From positions 248,001 through 312,000 of the forward strand of contig JAINUG010000070.1 of NCBI GenBank assembly GCA_029706075.1: a stretch of 64,000 bases of DNA, read 5' to 3'. This document shows positions 1-10,530 of this stretch, piece by piece; positions within the stretch are counted from its first letter, which is position 1; every line of letters starts with the position of its first letter. Both the position numbers and the translations under genes were made by a program. This DNA is from Aldrovandia affinis. Lineage: Eukaryota > Chordata > Actinopteri > Notacanthiformes > Halosauridae. The notes under the pieces are model-generated. The model saw nothing but the letters and a program-made list of their open reading frames with translations, searched no databases and was not told where the DNA came from.

Positions 1-67
1 AAGCCAACATTAATACGCGAGTTCGGAAACATTAACTAAATAACGCGAGGTGCAACTTTTATCAGCT

Positions 68-489
68 GAAGCTTTTGCCACTACACCATTACTAGGTCCC
101 TCAAGCTCGTCTCCGAGCTCCAGTTCCTTGGAGGATCAGGACGACAGCCTCTACCTGCCCTACAGGAGGGCGAGGGGCGGGGCCGAGCGGCCCAGGGCTC
201 AGACTCCGCCCAGGAGGGCGCGGTCCAAGCGGCGCTCTGCCCTGCAGGGGGCAGGGCCGGCGAGGGACAACGCTGCTTTCCCAAAACCAGTGGCTCCCTG
301 CGGATCCAGAGAAGGGGGGCAGCACCAGAGACAAAGGGGTGCAAGCGCCCGCATGCTGGACAAGGAGAACCAATCAGCGTTCAGTTCTCTGTCGACTACA
401 AAGAGCCCCATCCTCAACCTCGACTACAAAGAGCCCATCCTCAACCTGAAGTTGCGTCGCGGGGACAAGTTCACCGACACCGCACAGAA
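68..489 (+). CDS. Shugoshin-like C-terminal fragment (partial, possibly broken)
   Basis: The frame contains a basic stretch RRARSKRRS and, further on, DYKEPILNLKLRRGDKFTD. This resembles the conserved C-terminal box of vertebrate shugoshins (YKEP, then KLRRGD-FTD), which binds phosphorylated histone H2A at centromeres so that PP2A can protect cohesin. A possible splice acceptor (TTTTATCAG) precedes position 68. Just upstream of the box the DNA is duplicated in tandem (28 bp then 27 bp), which shifts frame inside the first copy. The frame runs into LINE sequence after about 540, and the segment that normally follows the box in other shugoshins is not visible. Upstream exons would lie outside the window. 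It may be a real last exon or a pseudogene. The identification rests on the box only and is moderately sure. Confidence 0.5.
392..446 (+). repeat. Tandem duplication, 28 bp + 27 bp
   Basis: TCGACTACAAAGAGCCCC... at 392-419 is repeated at 420-446 with one C fewer. The extra base in the first copy means the two copies are read in different frames, so only the second encodes the YKEP motif in frame with the KLRRGD box. Confidence 0.85.
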
Positions 490-554
490 GAAAAGATTTG
501 AGCCAGACGTCTCGTTAATAATAGTGGGGTTGCCACAAGCGGACGATGAGGATT

Positions 555-2366
555 TATTGTTATTAATAGTGATAAAACACAGATTATACATTTTAGAAAG
601 CAATGTGAACAGCAGAGCAGCTATATATTTCAGTTTGGATCAATGCCCTTAAAGTACACTTCTTATAAATATCTTGGTTTTATTTTTAATGAAAACATGA
701 GTTTTGTAGAAGGAAGAAAGCATTGGCAGAGTCAGCAGGAAGAGCGTTAGGGTCTGTGATGAATAAAATGAAATTGTGTCCTGACCTCGGTTTTTCAACA
801 TTTTCAAAACTTTATGATTCAATGGTTGGCTCAATTTTATTTTATGCTGCAGGTGTGTGGGGTTTTGAGGATGCCCCTGACTGTAATGCTATCCAGAGTC
901 GAGCCATGAGGTGCTTTCTTGGGGTGCATAAATATACTGCAAAGGGGGCTATTGAAGGGGACATGGGATGGGAGTCATGTCTTGGAAAGCAGAGATGTGA
1001 AATAGCTCGGCTGTGGAACCGCCTGGTCCAGTTGGATTTTTAATTGGGACCGAGCACACAGCTATCCCTGGTCAAGAGAGGTCTCTGCAATATTTTCTCT
1101 TTCTGATTTACATATAATTTTTAGGAAAAATGTGCACTGCAATATAAATCAGTGGTGGGCCGTCAGGGCCTGCAAGGCCTTCTCTGCTGGCCTAAAAAAT
1201 ATCTGAATCACAGACTGATGTTAATTATATTTTGTCCATGAATACTTATTAAATAATTCCAAATGGTCTGTCCGCTTCCTTTCATAGCTTTTCCCCTGGT
1301 TGCGCTGCTTCCAGACGTGTATTTTCATATTAAAGCATTTAACTAATCACATTTCAGCCATCATTTGTTGCCAGGGTCAAATAAATCTGCCTGGAGGCCT
1401 TCACAATCAGTTCTGAAGGCCCTGTAGCATAAAATAAGTGTTGATCAAACTGTTGCTTCAACCAATCAGATTTTGAGTTGGAGACACCAAGGCCTTCTAG
1501 AAGGCCTAGGTACGTCAGCGTATTCACACCCTTTGATTGGATAGTCAGAGAGTGTCTGACTATGATGTAATGTGTTCCCCGTCCGCGGAAAATAAAACCG
1601 GTGAAAGGTTGGGCACCGTTACGTTACTGCGCTACGCCACTGGGCGGAGCACTACTGAAGGCCTAGGTGTGAAATGCACGGCCCGCCACTGATATAAATA
1701 TAGTCAAACAAAAATTGTTAAAGATCCATAAGGAACAATGGAAGGAGGAGATCTGGAATAAGCCAAAGCTTAGAAACTATGTTCAAATTAAAGAAGATTA
1801 TTTCACAGAACCTTATATAACATTTAATTTAAAGAGAAGGCAGCGGTCCTTATGTGCTCAATTAAGAGCGGGTACCTTGCCTCTGGCAATTGAGGTAGGC
1901 GGATATAAAGGTATTCTTGAAGAGATGCGTTTATGTGTCTTTTGTGATCTTGGTGTTGTTGAGGATTAATTTTATTTTGTGTTTCACTGCCCCATGTAGG
2001 GATTTGAGGAATAACCTATTTGAAAAAATTGAGTTGAAGAACCTTGATTTGTTTTGGTTGTCGGAAGGTGATATGCTGAGTTGGCTTTTTAATGAGGAGA
2101 TTTTTGTCTTAGCAAGATTTATAGAAAATGCGTGGCAACTAAGACAGAGAATACTGTATCCAATATAATATGATACTTCTGGCATGGAAATTGAATGTTT
2201 TTGAAATGTTTTCATTTTGTAAATTTGTGGAATTGTATATTATGATTTGTCATGTGGCCATCCTGGCTGTTGTTGTTGTTGTCTAGTGTCTTGTAAGCCC
2301 ATATGGGCTGGGCACCATAAATGGTGCAGGACACTTAAATAAATGCATCAATCAATCAAAAAAAAA
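555..2366 (+). mobile_element. 5'-truncated LINE (RT thumb and C-terminal region), interrupted by a hAT MITE
   Basis: Degenerate non-LTR retrotransposon. Readable pieces: TSYKYLGFIFNENMSF near 660-710, a C-terminal frame at 723-1043 with YAAGVWGF and IQSRAMRCFLGVHKY, then after the insertion at 1150-1691 a frame at 1715-1969 with QRSLCAQLRAGTLPL and a Cys-containing segment (CVFCDLG), continued in another frame to 2168. These are typical of the region after the polymerase in LINE ORF2. The 3' end is a TCAA/poly-A tail near 2345-2366. The endonuclease and the catalytic YxDD block are absent. The clade was not settled; I- or L2-group are possible. Confidence 0.75.
1150..1691. mobile_element. 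Non-autonomous hAT element (MITE) with 8-bp TSD
   Basis: Terminal inverted repeats CAGTGGTGGGCCGT and ACGGCCCGCCACTG bound a 542-bp insert. ATATAAAT stands directly before (1142-1149) and after (1692-1699), the 8-bp duplication expected of hAT transposases. There is no coding frame. It lies inside the LINE, so it is younger than that LINE copy. Confidence 0.92.
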
Positions 2367-2406
2367 CTAGGGCTGTTGATAAGGAAGTGGCAACTTGACT
2401 TTCCCA

Positions 2407-3134
2407 GGCTGTGTTCGAAACCGCTCCCTATTCCCTATATAGTGCACTATATAGTGTGTACGCCATTTTGTAGTGTTGTTTGAATTCTCAACTGTTAATT
2501 TCGTTCACTATATAGTGAATGAAAAAATACCCACAATTCACAGCGATTTGTAGTGAACAGCGAATGACCCTACAATTTATCCCGTGTACCACAATGCAAT
2601 GCGGTCGTGTCATACCGTCATACATACACCTCCGTTTATGCCTCAAGAACAAAACTTGAGCCAACAGCAGTAAAACAGAAACAGGAATCATGGTGGTAAC
2701 GTTAGCTAACTGCTTTAGCCACCAATAGCTACCGTTATTATCGCTATGGGAGTTCCATAACTATACTTCCATAACGGTAGCTATTGGTGGCTAAAGCAGT
2801 GGCTAGCAGACAGCACCACAGTTGACAAAACCACACTTGCATATCATTAGAATTTCAACAATTTATTTGGGATTTTACATTCAAAACTGAACATGCAAAC
2901 CCGATACTACCTCAGTAGGCCTACATTTCAACCTGCTGTCATGAGTGCTCGGTTTGTTTACGTGATACTGGGCGCATCCGCTTGCGTCACCTGAATATCC
3001 GGCAAAATCATTTTTGACGCAAATGACGTTCAGTTGTAGTATCCGAAAACAGTTTAATCGTTCACTACATAGGAACACTACATAGGAACACTATATAGGA
3101 AATAGGGAACGAGTGAACAGTTTCGAACACAGCC
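2407..3134. mobile_element. Non-autonomous DNA transposon, TIR GGCTGTGTTCGAAAC
   Basis: The ends GGCTGTGTTCGAAAC and GTTTCGAACACAGCC are perfect inverted repeats, flanked by CCA at 2404-2406 and 3135-3137 (candidate 3-bp target duplication, as in PIF/Harbinger). Subterminal parts are also inverted (CCCTATTCCCTATATAG against CTATATAGGAAATAGGG). No transposase is present. A second, truncated copy lies at 36703-36993. Confidence 0.85.
2709..2800. repeat. Perfect 30-bp hairpin inside the MITE
   Basis: The 30-base arm at 2709-2738 (starting ACTGCTTTAGCC) is exactly the reverse complement of 2771-2800, with a 32-base loop. The left arm is also present in the truncated copy at 36.98 kb, which ends within it. 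Confidence 0.9.
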
Positions 3135-3137
3135 CCA

Positions 3138-3655
3138 GTGTATTATGACTTTTAAGAAATTCTCCATTCTTTTACGTTAATTTCTTAGACAGTAGCCTAT
3201 ATTTAGTGGAGCGGGTATCGCTATTTCCGGCATTATGCTATGCGTTTTGAAGCAAACAAAGAAAGGTCATTTATTTCCGGGGTTTCTGTAACGTCATCTA
3301 CCCAATAATAGTGATCAAAGTCAATAAGGAGACTTTAGCGTTAATTATATTGCTCTCTTTTTCAGATGCGGAATGACCTGATCTAATTAACACAAATAAT
3401 GTCGCAAATAATGTAGCCTGTATCATATCTAACAGAATACGCTACTTTTTCCGTTTTTTGTTCCACTTTCTTTGAGATATGTATCATATCGGAATTTTTT
3501 TAATGAAAACTGGTCTGCTGACTTCCATGGCGAAATTGACGTCACTCTCCATAGGGATAGCCTACATAACAAAAATGAAATCAGTATCACGCATTTCGAA
3601 AGAGGTGTTGATCTAGCCTAACTGTTGACAGAGTTAAATTGTTCAGCGATTCTGG
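3138..3655. other. No feature recognised
   Basis: AT-rich sequence without a convincing frame, terminal repeat or RNA gene. Confidence 0.5.
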
Positions 3656-3740
3656 CGTGTATTTTTAGCTCAGCGAGCTTAATCGCTCTCTTGTCGCATC
3701 GAGATCCCTCGGTTCGAAACTCGCTGCGGGCAGAACCAAC
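3656..3740 (+). repeat. tRNA-like SINE head (relic)
   Basis: TAGCTCAGCGAGC resembles a polymerase III A box and CGGTTCGAAACTC a B box, about 45 bases apart. The T stem does not pair properly, so this is a decayed tRNA-derived SINE head rather than a tRNA gene. Confidence 0.4.
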
Positions 3741-3755
3741 ACCGTCACACTAGAC

Positions 3756-4179
3756 CAGGGGTGTCCAAACTTTTTCCACTGAGGGCCAAATACAGAAAAA
3801 TATACGAAAGGCTGGGCCACTATTGGGGGGGGCGGTGCTACGCGAAAATAATTATTGCGCCCCTCGGATTTTCTGTCGACGGGGGGTTCATGCTACGCGA
3901 AGAAAGCTGAGAGCAGTTCGTTTATTTCGCTGAATTTTTTCGTTTATTTCTGTCGACGGGGGGTTCTACACGAAAATAATTATTGTCGACGGGGGGTGCT
4001 ACGCGGAGTTTTCAATGAATACGGGTGGCTCCACTAGTGGTGAAACTAAGAATTACAACTCAGTCAAGTGCAAGTTTCATGCGCGGGCCATATTCCTTAT
4101 ATTGGAATGCGGCCGCGGGCCAATTAAAAATGGACCGCGGGCCGCGATTGGCCCGCGGGCCGTAGTTTGGACACCCCTG
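3756..4179. mobile_element. Non-autonomous hAT element with 8-bp TSD and internal short tandem repeats
   Basis: Ends CAGGGGTGTCCAAACT and AGTTTGGACACCCCTG are perfect inverted repeats. CACTAGAC is duplicated at 3748-3755 and 4180-4187. The middle contains three irregular repeats of GTCGACGGGGGGT followed by CTACGCGA-like sequence (about 3875-4010). There is no coding capacity. Confidence 0.93.
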
Positions 4180-4194
4180 CACTAGACCGAAATA

Positions 4195-4840
4195 TAAAGC
4201 TACTCATCATTTCTGCATCATCAGTGTAGTTCAATTTTCGTTCCCAAGGTGTCGCTCTGGGTTTACAATCTTGCATGTCAAACCCTTCTAGCATTTTCTC
4301 CACATAGCTTACCTCTTCTGTGACATTTTCACACATTTATCACATTGGTTAAAATCGATACCAAGAAAATGTTTCAATTTACCCGTCTTTCATCTTGAAT
4401 TTTGCTGTGAGCATCTCCTTTACAACCTTCAGTGCATTTTCATCACTGGCAGCAATAATCAAGTCATCAACCCATATTATCATGATCACTTTCTCATTTT
4501 CTTTTTCCCTTGTGTAAACACAATGATAAGCTGGGTTTTGCATAAACGCGTTTTCACTCAGAAACTCATGCAACATTTTGTTCCAATTTCTGCCTGACTT
4601 TTAACCCATATAGTGACTTTTCTAGCTTACACACCAACTTTCCATTTTTACTAGATTTCACCTCATAACCCTCTGGTTATTCCATGAAAATCTCGCAATC
4701 TATTGGTGCATGTAGGTAGGCAGTTTTGACATCCATGTAAAATCAGGTTTTCCTGAGCAAACACACACAGTGCGGCATCAGTTCTGCTTTTGACTGGAAC
4801 AAACTTTATTGAGACATGCACACTGTTATATACCCACAGA
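4195..4840 (-). pseudogene. Ty1/copia retrotransposon pol relic (reverse transcriptase)
   Basis: Read on the minus strand from about 4840 downwards, the pieces are VPVKSRTDAALCVFAQENLI, then in another frame (4576-4379) VIMIIWVDDLIIAASDENAL, then (4336-4195) VEKMLEGFDMQDCKPRATPW. The order and the VDD box are those of the RVT_2-type reverse transcriptase of Ty1/copia elements. At least two frameshifts separate the pieces, and gag, integrase and LTRs are not seen. Copia elements are rare in vertebrates other than fish and amphibians. Confidence 0.8.
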
Positions 4841-5676
4841 TCACATGTCAATCTCAGCGCATCTCATTGCCTGTTGTCATTGTGCATCATACAATTGAGA
4901 GCACACTTATTTTCATATATTTAACACCAACCTTAACCATTAGGAAGAAAAACACAAAATTTACTTCAGACCAGCGCTCACTGGCAAATTCCACCTACAC
5001 CCATTTAGACCTCGCTTCATGGATTCTGGCTGCGCACGCATCTGCATTGTTTGTAAACTTTGAACCGGGTCAATAAAACTTGGAGTAGGCCTAGCCTATA
5101 CTACGACGATGGTTTTTGGAAGCTACTGTACGTCAAAGACGCACAGGGGCATGTTGTTCCTTAACCATTTGGCGTGTACCTTTTTAAACAACAATGCTGG
5201 GACTGTGGGAATGCATACTTACACAAGCAAAACTCGTAGGCTATCCAATTTAAGTGCAATCTTAATACCTAGTTCAAACACTGTGTCAGAAAACTTAAAT
5301 TTTCTTTAATTGTTTTAATTGCTCGTTTATTAAGATGGAATGTTGATGAGAAACTGATGCGAAATGCTTTCTCTGTGCTCTAGAAATTGCCACATGAATG
5401 GGAGTCGATAGGCACGTGGATGCTGAATTAGGCTAATCCAAGTAAAGATTTTAAAATCATAAAAGCACCTGCAATCCCTTATAAACTACTATAAACACAC
5501 AACCACAAGGAACACATTGACGGAAAAATGATGATGACGGATAGGCTGTATTTTAACCCTGTCTGTCAATTTGACAGATTAAAATGCTTGTAAACAAGAG
5601 ACCTCCTGCCGTAAAATTGCAAAACCGAGAGAGAATGGCTTGAAAGTATTTGCTATACTAGGTGTTTAGTCTACAA
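4841..5676. other. No feature recognised
   Basis: Short open frames only (for example 4816-5076 plus), without recognisable domains. No terminal repeats seen. Confidence 0.5.
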
Positions 5677-5960
5677 ATCAAATCAAATCAAATGTATTTC
5701 TATAGTGCTTTTTACAAATACATTGTCACAAAACGCTTAACAAAAGGGAACCCAGGCCTAGACCCCCCCAAAAGCAAGCCTAAATTGACAGTGGCAAGGT
5801 AAAACTCCCTTGATAGGGAGAAACCTTGGGAGGAACCAGACTAATGCGGGGACTCCATCCTCTTCTGGCAGGAACAGGGTGTGTCCAAAAAGACCATATC
5901 ATGGTCAGTCCAAAGGTGGCAGTCCAAAGCAGTGCACTACGCGAGGACGTGCTTTTCCAC
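5677..5960 (-). mobile_element. 3' end of an L2-like LINE (relic)
   Basis: Begins with CAAAT repeats (minus-strand 3' tail) followed by the fish-wide 3' sequence containing TATAGTGCTTTTTACAA and GGGAGAAACCTTGGGAGGAA. The same tail type, with its coding C-terminus attached, is present at 17866-18486. No coding sequence remains here. Confidence 0.6.
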
Positions 5961-6826
5961 AGTCGGGTTATTGGTTATAAGTTAGGTAACTAGCCTACAC
6001 GCTAAATTATAATTAAAAATAAAACAAATACAAAAATGTTTAGCTGCAATTCTTAATTTCTAGCTTGCTATATTCACATATGTTCAAATGTGGAAATCGC
6101 TATGTTGGTTGAGTGAAAGCCCCTTTTCCCCTTGTATGAATGATGTTTGTATGAGCGTATTTCATGTCGTGCACCGTCATTGAGTGTGTATGCATTTAGA
6201 ATGACTCCCATATGAAAGAAATGCAAAACTGTACTTTTATTATAATAAAGAAGGAGCACTATATTGGAAAAGCAAAGTCTCTCAACGCTACAATATATAA
6301 TTTTGTTGACATGCTGAGGAAGGCATTAGAGCCGAAACATTGATAGCAGTTGCATAGCATATATTTTGAAATATGCTTTGTGAAAAGTGACTATTATTTG
6401 AATACAGAATATTTGAATACTATTCTTTCAAACCATTTGAAAAGTTGGAAGGTAACTACCTTCCTTAAATTACAATGAACTGTTTTAAACACGTTTGCAA
6501 AGATAATCCCTGAAATACATTTTCTAAATACAAACTTGGGGTTCAATTTATGAAACGCTAATGAGCTTTCCCAGCTTCCATATGATTTATATATGATTTA
6601 TATACCCCTTAAAAGGGCGAATAAAAGCGGTCCGCGAACGGTACCAAACGATAGTAAAACCAAACAGAAATTTCTGGTGTAGATCTTTGGCCAAGCCCAA
6701 CACCACACGCAGAGGGAAAAAGGAAATAAAATAACTTGCGTCGCAACACAAGCAAAAAGAAAACAAAGCTGGAATAGAACCCAGACGCCTAAGACGTAGT
6801 TTAGGAAAACGAACAGCGAAAATAAG
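5961..6826. other. No feature recognised
   Basis: AT-rich sequence without a supported gene or repeat boundary, up to the hAT target site at 6819-6826. Confidence 0.45.
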
Positions 6827-8301
6827 CAGGGTTGGGAGGGTTACTTTGTAAATGTAATTAGTGCCTGAATACTGATTACACGGCTCTGAAAGTAATCCGA
6901 TACGAATACAGTTACATGTCTCAAAAAAGTAACGTAATCAGATTACTTTTAGAATACTTTTGGATTACTTACTTTTTCCATCACAGATGGGTATGTTTTG
7001 GGGTACAGGAGACATTGGGAAGCTGTTATATAGCCAAAGGTGGTGCTACTTAGTACTAAAAGGGTGCTCAAACTTTTGCACACGCCATGTTCACTTTTTT
7101 ATTTGATCAGTAATACATTTAAATAGTTATTATGCATTACACTTTGAAAAAGGATGTCATGTTCAACTTTCCACTGTGTTGAGGTCAGGTTAGCTTCTGT
7201 TCATTTAATAATAAATACTAATAAATTTGAGATGTCAATTTAGCTAAATATATGCAACATTGTATCTGCATTTTTTGTTGTAGTCATCATAATTAACATG
7301 TTATGGAATTAGAATGGACAGATTCAAAATTAATCATAATAAAAAGCAAAGGGATATTGAAAGGCAAGTTATTTTACTGTTTTGATGGCTCATCATGAGC
7401 ATAACTCAAACACAGCATCTAAAACAATGTAATAACTTTTGAAACTTTTTTGGCACTGGAATAACAGCGACTTGTAAGGGATATGGCTTAGAAAAGTGCC
7501 AGTGTTGGCGGGCTGTGTAGCGGCGAATGCTCGGCAGCGCATAACGTAATTGACGTATAGTAGAGTACAATTGTCTACCAAATTGGGAGAAAACTGGGAA
7601 AAATAAAAAGAATAAAATAAAATGTCATCGTTTCAACAATAAAGAAAGCAGTATAAAATTAGCAGAGCAGTTAATGCGATGCCTCAAACCGTAGGCTAAG
7701 GTCAGGTAACAGCAAATTACTGCAGAACTGTGTTCATTAAACTGAAGGTTAGCTAACGTCGACTTACTCCAAGTGCTTTTTAAGATTCGAAGTCGAGTCC
7801 TTTGATGCCGACAGTATCTTTATTCCTGGAAGACACAAGGTACACTGGACCGACAGATTTTTCCCATGCATGTTCTTCTTTAAACTGGAAATTGTGTCGA
7901 TAACGCCACAAACTAAAAGCTGACTTTTCTTCCATCTTGTCCCTATCAATGTTTGTCTGAGTGTGGGCGCACGCTTTTTTTTTAAACGCATTTTTTTAAC
8001 GCATTTTTTTGGTTCTGTGCAGCGGCTGTAGTTGTCGTGAGCTGTGGATGATAATCATGTAGGCGTGATAATTTCATGCTGTAACTTTAGTAATGAATAT
8101 CAGCTCATTAATGTTTGTAAGGAAAACTTTCCACCAAGAATTCCAAGAAGTAATCCAAAATGTATTCACTTCAGGTTTATTAAAGTAACTGTATTCAGAT
8201 TACTCGTTTTTCAAATGTAACGCGAGCTGAATACAGTTACTTGATTTTTGTATTCTGATTACGTAACGCCGTTACATGTATTCCGTTACAACCCAACCCT
8301 G
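6827..8301 (-). mobile_element. hAT transposon derivative (1.5 kb) with BED-finger relic
   Basis: CAGGGTTGGGAGGGTTAC at the left and an inverted end ...CAACCCAACCCTG at the right. AAAATAAG is duplicated at 6819-6826 and 8302-8309 (8-bp TSD). Subterminal regions are rich in repeated TAATC/GATTAC words. The only coding remnant is a BED-type zinc-finger exon on the minus strand near 7764-7991; the catalytic domain is missing, so this is an internally deleted copy. Confidence 0.9.
7764..7991 (-). pseudogene. BED zinc-finger N-terminal exon of a hAT transposase
   Basis: The 75-codon frame ends in VQCTLCLPGIKILSASKDST followed by SNLKKHLE. This is the C-x2-C ... H half of a BED-type zinc finger, the DNA-binding N-terminus of hAT transposases. 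The second histidine would lie beyond the exon end at a possible splice site. The position inside the hAT element supports the call. No RNase H-like domain follows. Confidence 0.7.
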
Positions 8302-8639
8302 AAAATAAGTGCCCTGGGTCTGCCGGTAAGTAGCCCCGAAACACAAACCAAACAAAATAAGAAAAGCTAGACTTCCGTAGAAGTGGCAAGAAAGCTAAAG
8401 TGAAATACTTTTCTAAATCCTTTTTTATTTTATTTTTTAGGACTGATACCGTACCGGCTTCAACGCCAAATGAATAGACACTGAAGCACGGAGTAGTGAA
8501 AGCAGCGAACTGAAGTAGGCAGTGAACACCTGAAAACAATCCGCTGATTAGATAAGGAGATGAGCCGGAACGTACTCACGGGATAGAAAAGGATTACGCC
8601 CACACAGGGCTAAACAGGCACACAAACCATGACAATGTA

Positions 8640-9024
8640 CAAATAAAATGTAATTTGATTTAATTTAATTGAATAAGAAGGGGGACTGTACTGACCCAGG
8701 GAACCATAGGCCTGTCAATTTAACTTGCATCCCATGTAAAATACCAAGATGTATTATTAGGGACACGTTGAAATTATTCCTTGAAAATAATTGTATTTTA
8801 AGCCATGGTTTTTCAGCGGGGGTGTCATGCTTAACAAACCTTTGGACTTCCTTGAGGAAGCTACAGAGTGTTTTGACTTGAACCGGGCTTACAATATTAT
8901 GTTTGGACTTTCAAAAAGCATTTGATAAAGTACCACACAAGAGGCTTATTGTCAAAATGGATTCAATAGGAAGTTATTTCAGAGTACGTTCAAAATTGGC
9001 TGCAAGGTAAAATTCACATAGTAA
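8640..9024 (+). mobile_element. LINE reverse transcriptase fragment
   Basis: Plus-strand pieces KKGDCTDPGNHRPVNLTCIP, ILSHGFSAGVSCLTNL and, in another frame, LDFQKAFDKVPHKRLI follow the order of fingers and palm motifs of CR1/Jockey-group LINE polymerases. Frameshifts and an early end show it is dead. The sequence after 9372 may be its continuation, interrupted by the MITE at 9025-9371. Confidence 0.7.
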
Positions 9025-9371
9025 TGGCGCGTTCCAAGCAACTCGTAACCCGTGTTTTTCCCACCTTCTACCCGTGAAAGTGACTTGGAACGGTAGTCAA
9101 ACCCGTAACTTCCCACCCGTGAACTCGTACCAGATCGATGTACTCCCAACTCACGACTTTGACGTCACACAGCCTCAAAACAAAGATGGCAGCCACCGTG
9201 ACTGAGGTTCTGGTGAATGGCCGCACGGTCCGCCATTTTGGTTGTTTACGTTTCTATGGTTCCTGGGCAAGTTACGTCAGAATCCGTGACTTGCCCTGGA
9301 ACGCTACGAAGTCGCGAGTCGTGACTTGAAGTCATAATTTACGGGCTGAAAATCACCCCTGGAACGCAGCA
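9025..9371. mobile_element. MITE-like element with GCGTTCCA ends
   Basis: The left end TGGCGCGTTCCAAG and right end CCTGGAACGCAGCA are imperfect inverted repeats. Inside, the words ACTTGGAACG, GTGACTTG and ACTCGTAAC recur in both orientations. No frame is coding. The target duplication is not clear; boundaries are approximate. Confidence 0.5.
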
Positions 9372-10432
9372 TAACAGTAGGAGGGATTTTATCTGACCTA
9401 GGTGCTAGGAGGATGTTTCAATTCATAAAAAGGGATTAACAAAGTGAACTACCAAAGACATCACATTTTTCCCTGACACTTATTTTATGCAATTCATATT
9501 TTGTCTTGTTCAATTTGCTTTGTGATTGAACAGTTAATTTTCCACAAAGAATTTAGTTTCAGTGACCAAACTTTCAGTGGTTGCAATTATGGTTGGAATG
9601 AAAACCAGCATACACTACAGTGGGCCTTCAGAACCAAGTTTGGGAAACCCTGTTCTAGATTGTAGGTAAATGACAAGTCAAGATGGGCCGAACGGCATGA
9701 TCTCATCATTATGTATTTTTACGCATCTATTTTTCTTTATGTATGTGTGTCCTGGACCCTTGAATTTGTAAGGAAGAGGGAAGATGCAGACAATGGAGAT
9801 TATATAAGCATCTGCATAGTCTTCTGAATCTCCTTACTTAGACCATGTCATAAATCAAGAGGTTTGTAACACGATCATCAGATATTATGAACACAGTAAA
9901 AGGAAAAATAAGACGTTTATATTATATATTAAGACGATAATTAAAAAGAAAGTGATAACATCAAACAGTAGACAGCTATGGGCTTCCCAGACACCCAAAC
10001 ATTTTATGCCCCAAACGGGCAGATAAGGAGCTAATGTAGTCCAACAGTGCTGGTTTCAAAAGCACCATAATAAAGGGAATAATGCAATCTGATGTTAGCA
10101 TTCCTCTTTATTTTCATTTTAAGGGAGTTCCCAAATATGTACTACAGACTTTAATGTACAATTTAAACCGGATAAGGTTCTTTATTGTAGAGAATATGCA
10201 TTTTATACATTAACTCCAATGTTGTTCTAATCTGCTATAAGCTAATATGTGTTTAAATGTTTCTTTTGTACAGTGAACAAGTCTCTGCTATGTTGCTACT
10301 TTGCATAAAGCTAAAAATAATATGTTCACTTTTTTACAGGGAAAACAAACAAGAGCATCATTGCTCTTGTAAGCAGTGAGTTAGTATTCTACAGATAACC
10401 AGTTTTGTAAGACTCAGCCTACCTGTTCCTGA
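9372..10432. other. No gene recognised; possible LINE 3' end near 9690
   Basis: GGGCCGAACGGCATGATCTC near 9687 resembles the 3' end of a CR1-type fish LINE and may belong with the fragment at 8640. The rest is AT-rich with no supported feature. Confidence 0.35.
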
Positions 10433-10530
10433 ATCAATGCAGTTCCTTGTTGTGTCAGTCTGAAGAGAAGTCTGAACAGCACAGCCTCTAGACTCCAGCT
10501 ATATAGAGTGTATTGTCCAGGCTCCGCCCC
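10433..10530 (-). promoter_or_regulatory. Candidate core promoter and first-exon donor (minus)
   Basis: On the minus strand a GC box (GGGGCGGAGCC, 10530-10520) is followed by a TATA-like CTATATAGC (about 10507-10499), then about 65 bases on by a good splice donor, AACAG|GTAGGC, at 10433. No downstream coding exon was recognised below 10433, and the same layout can occur in an LTR, so this remains a candidate. Confidence 0.3.

Noticed and set aside
3656-3740. Possible tRNA gene
   Set aside because: A- and B-box-like words present, but acceptor and T stems do not pair; treated as a SINE head.
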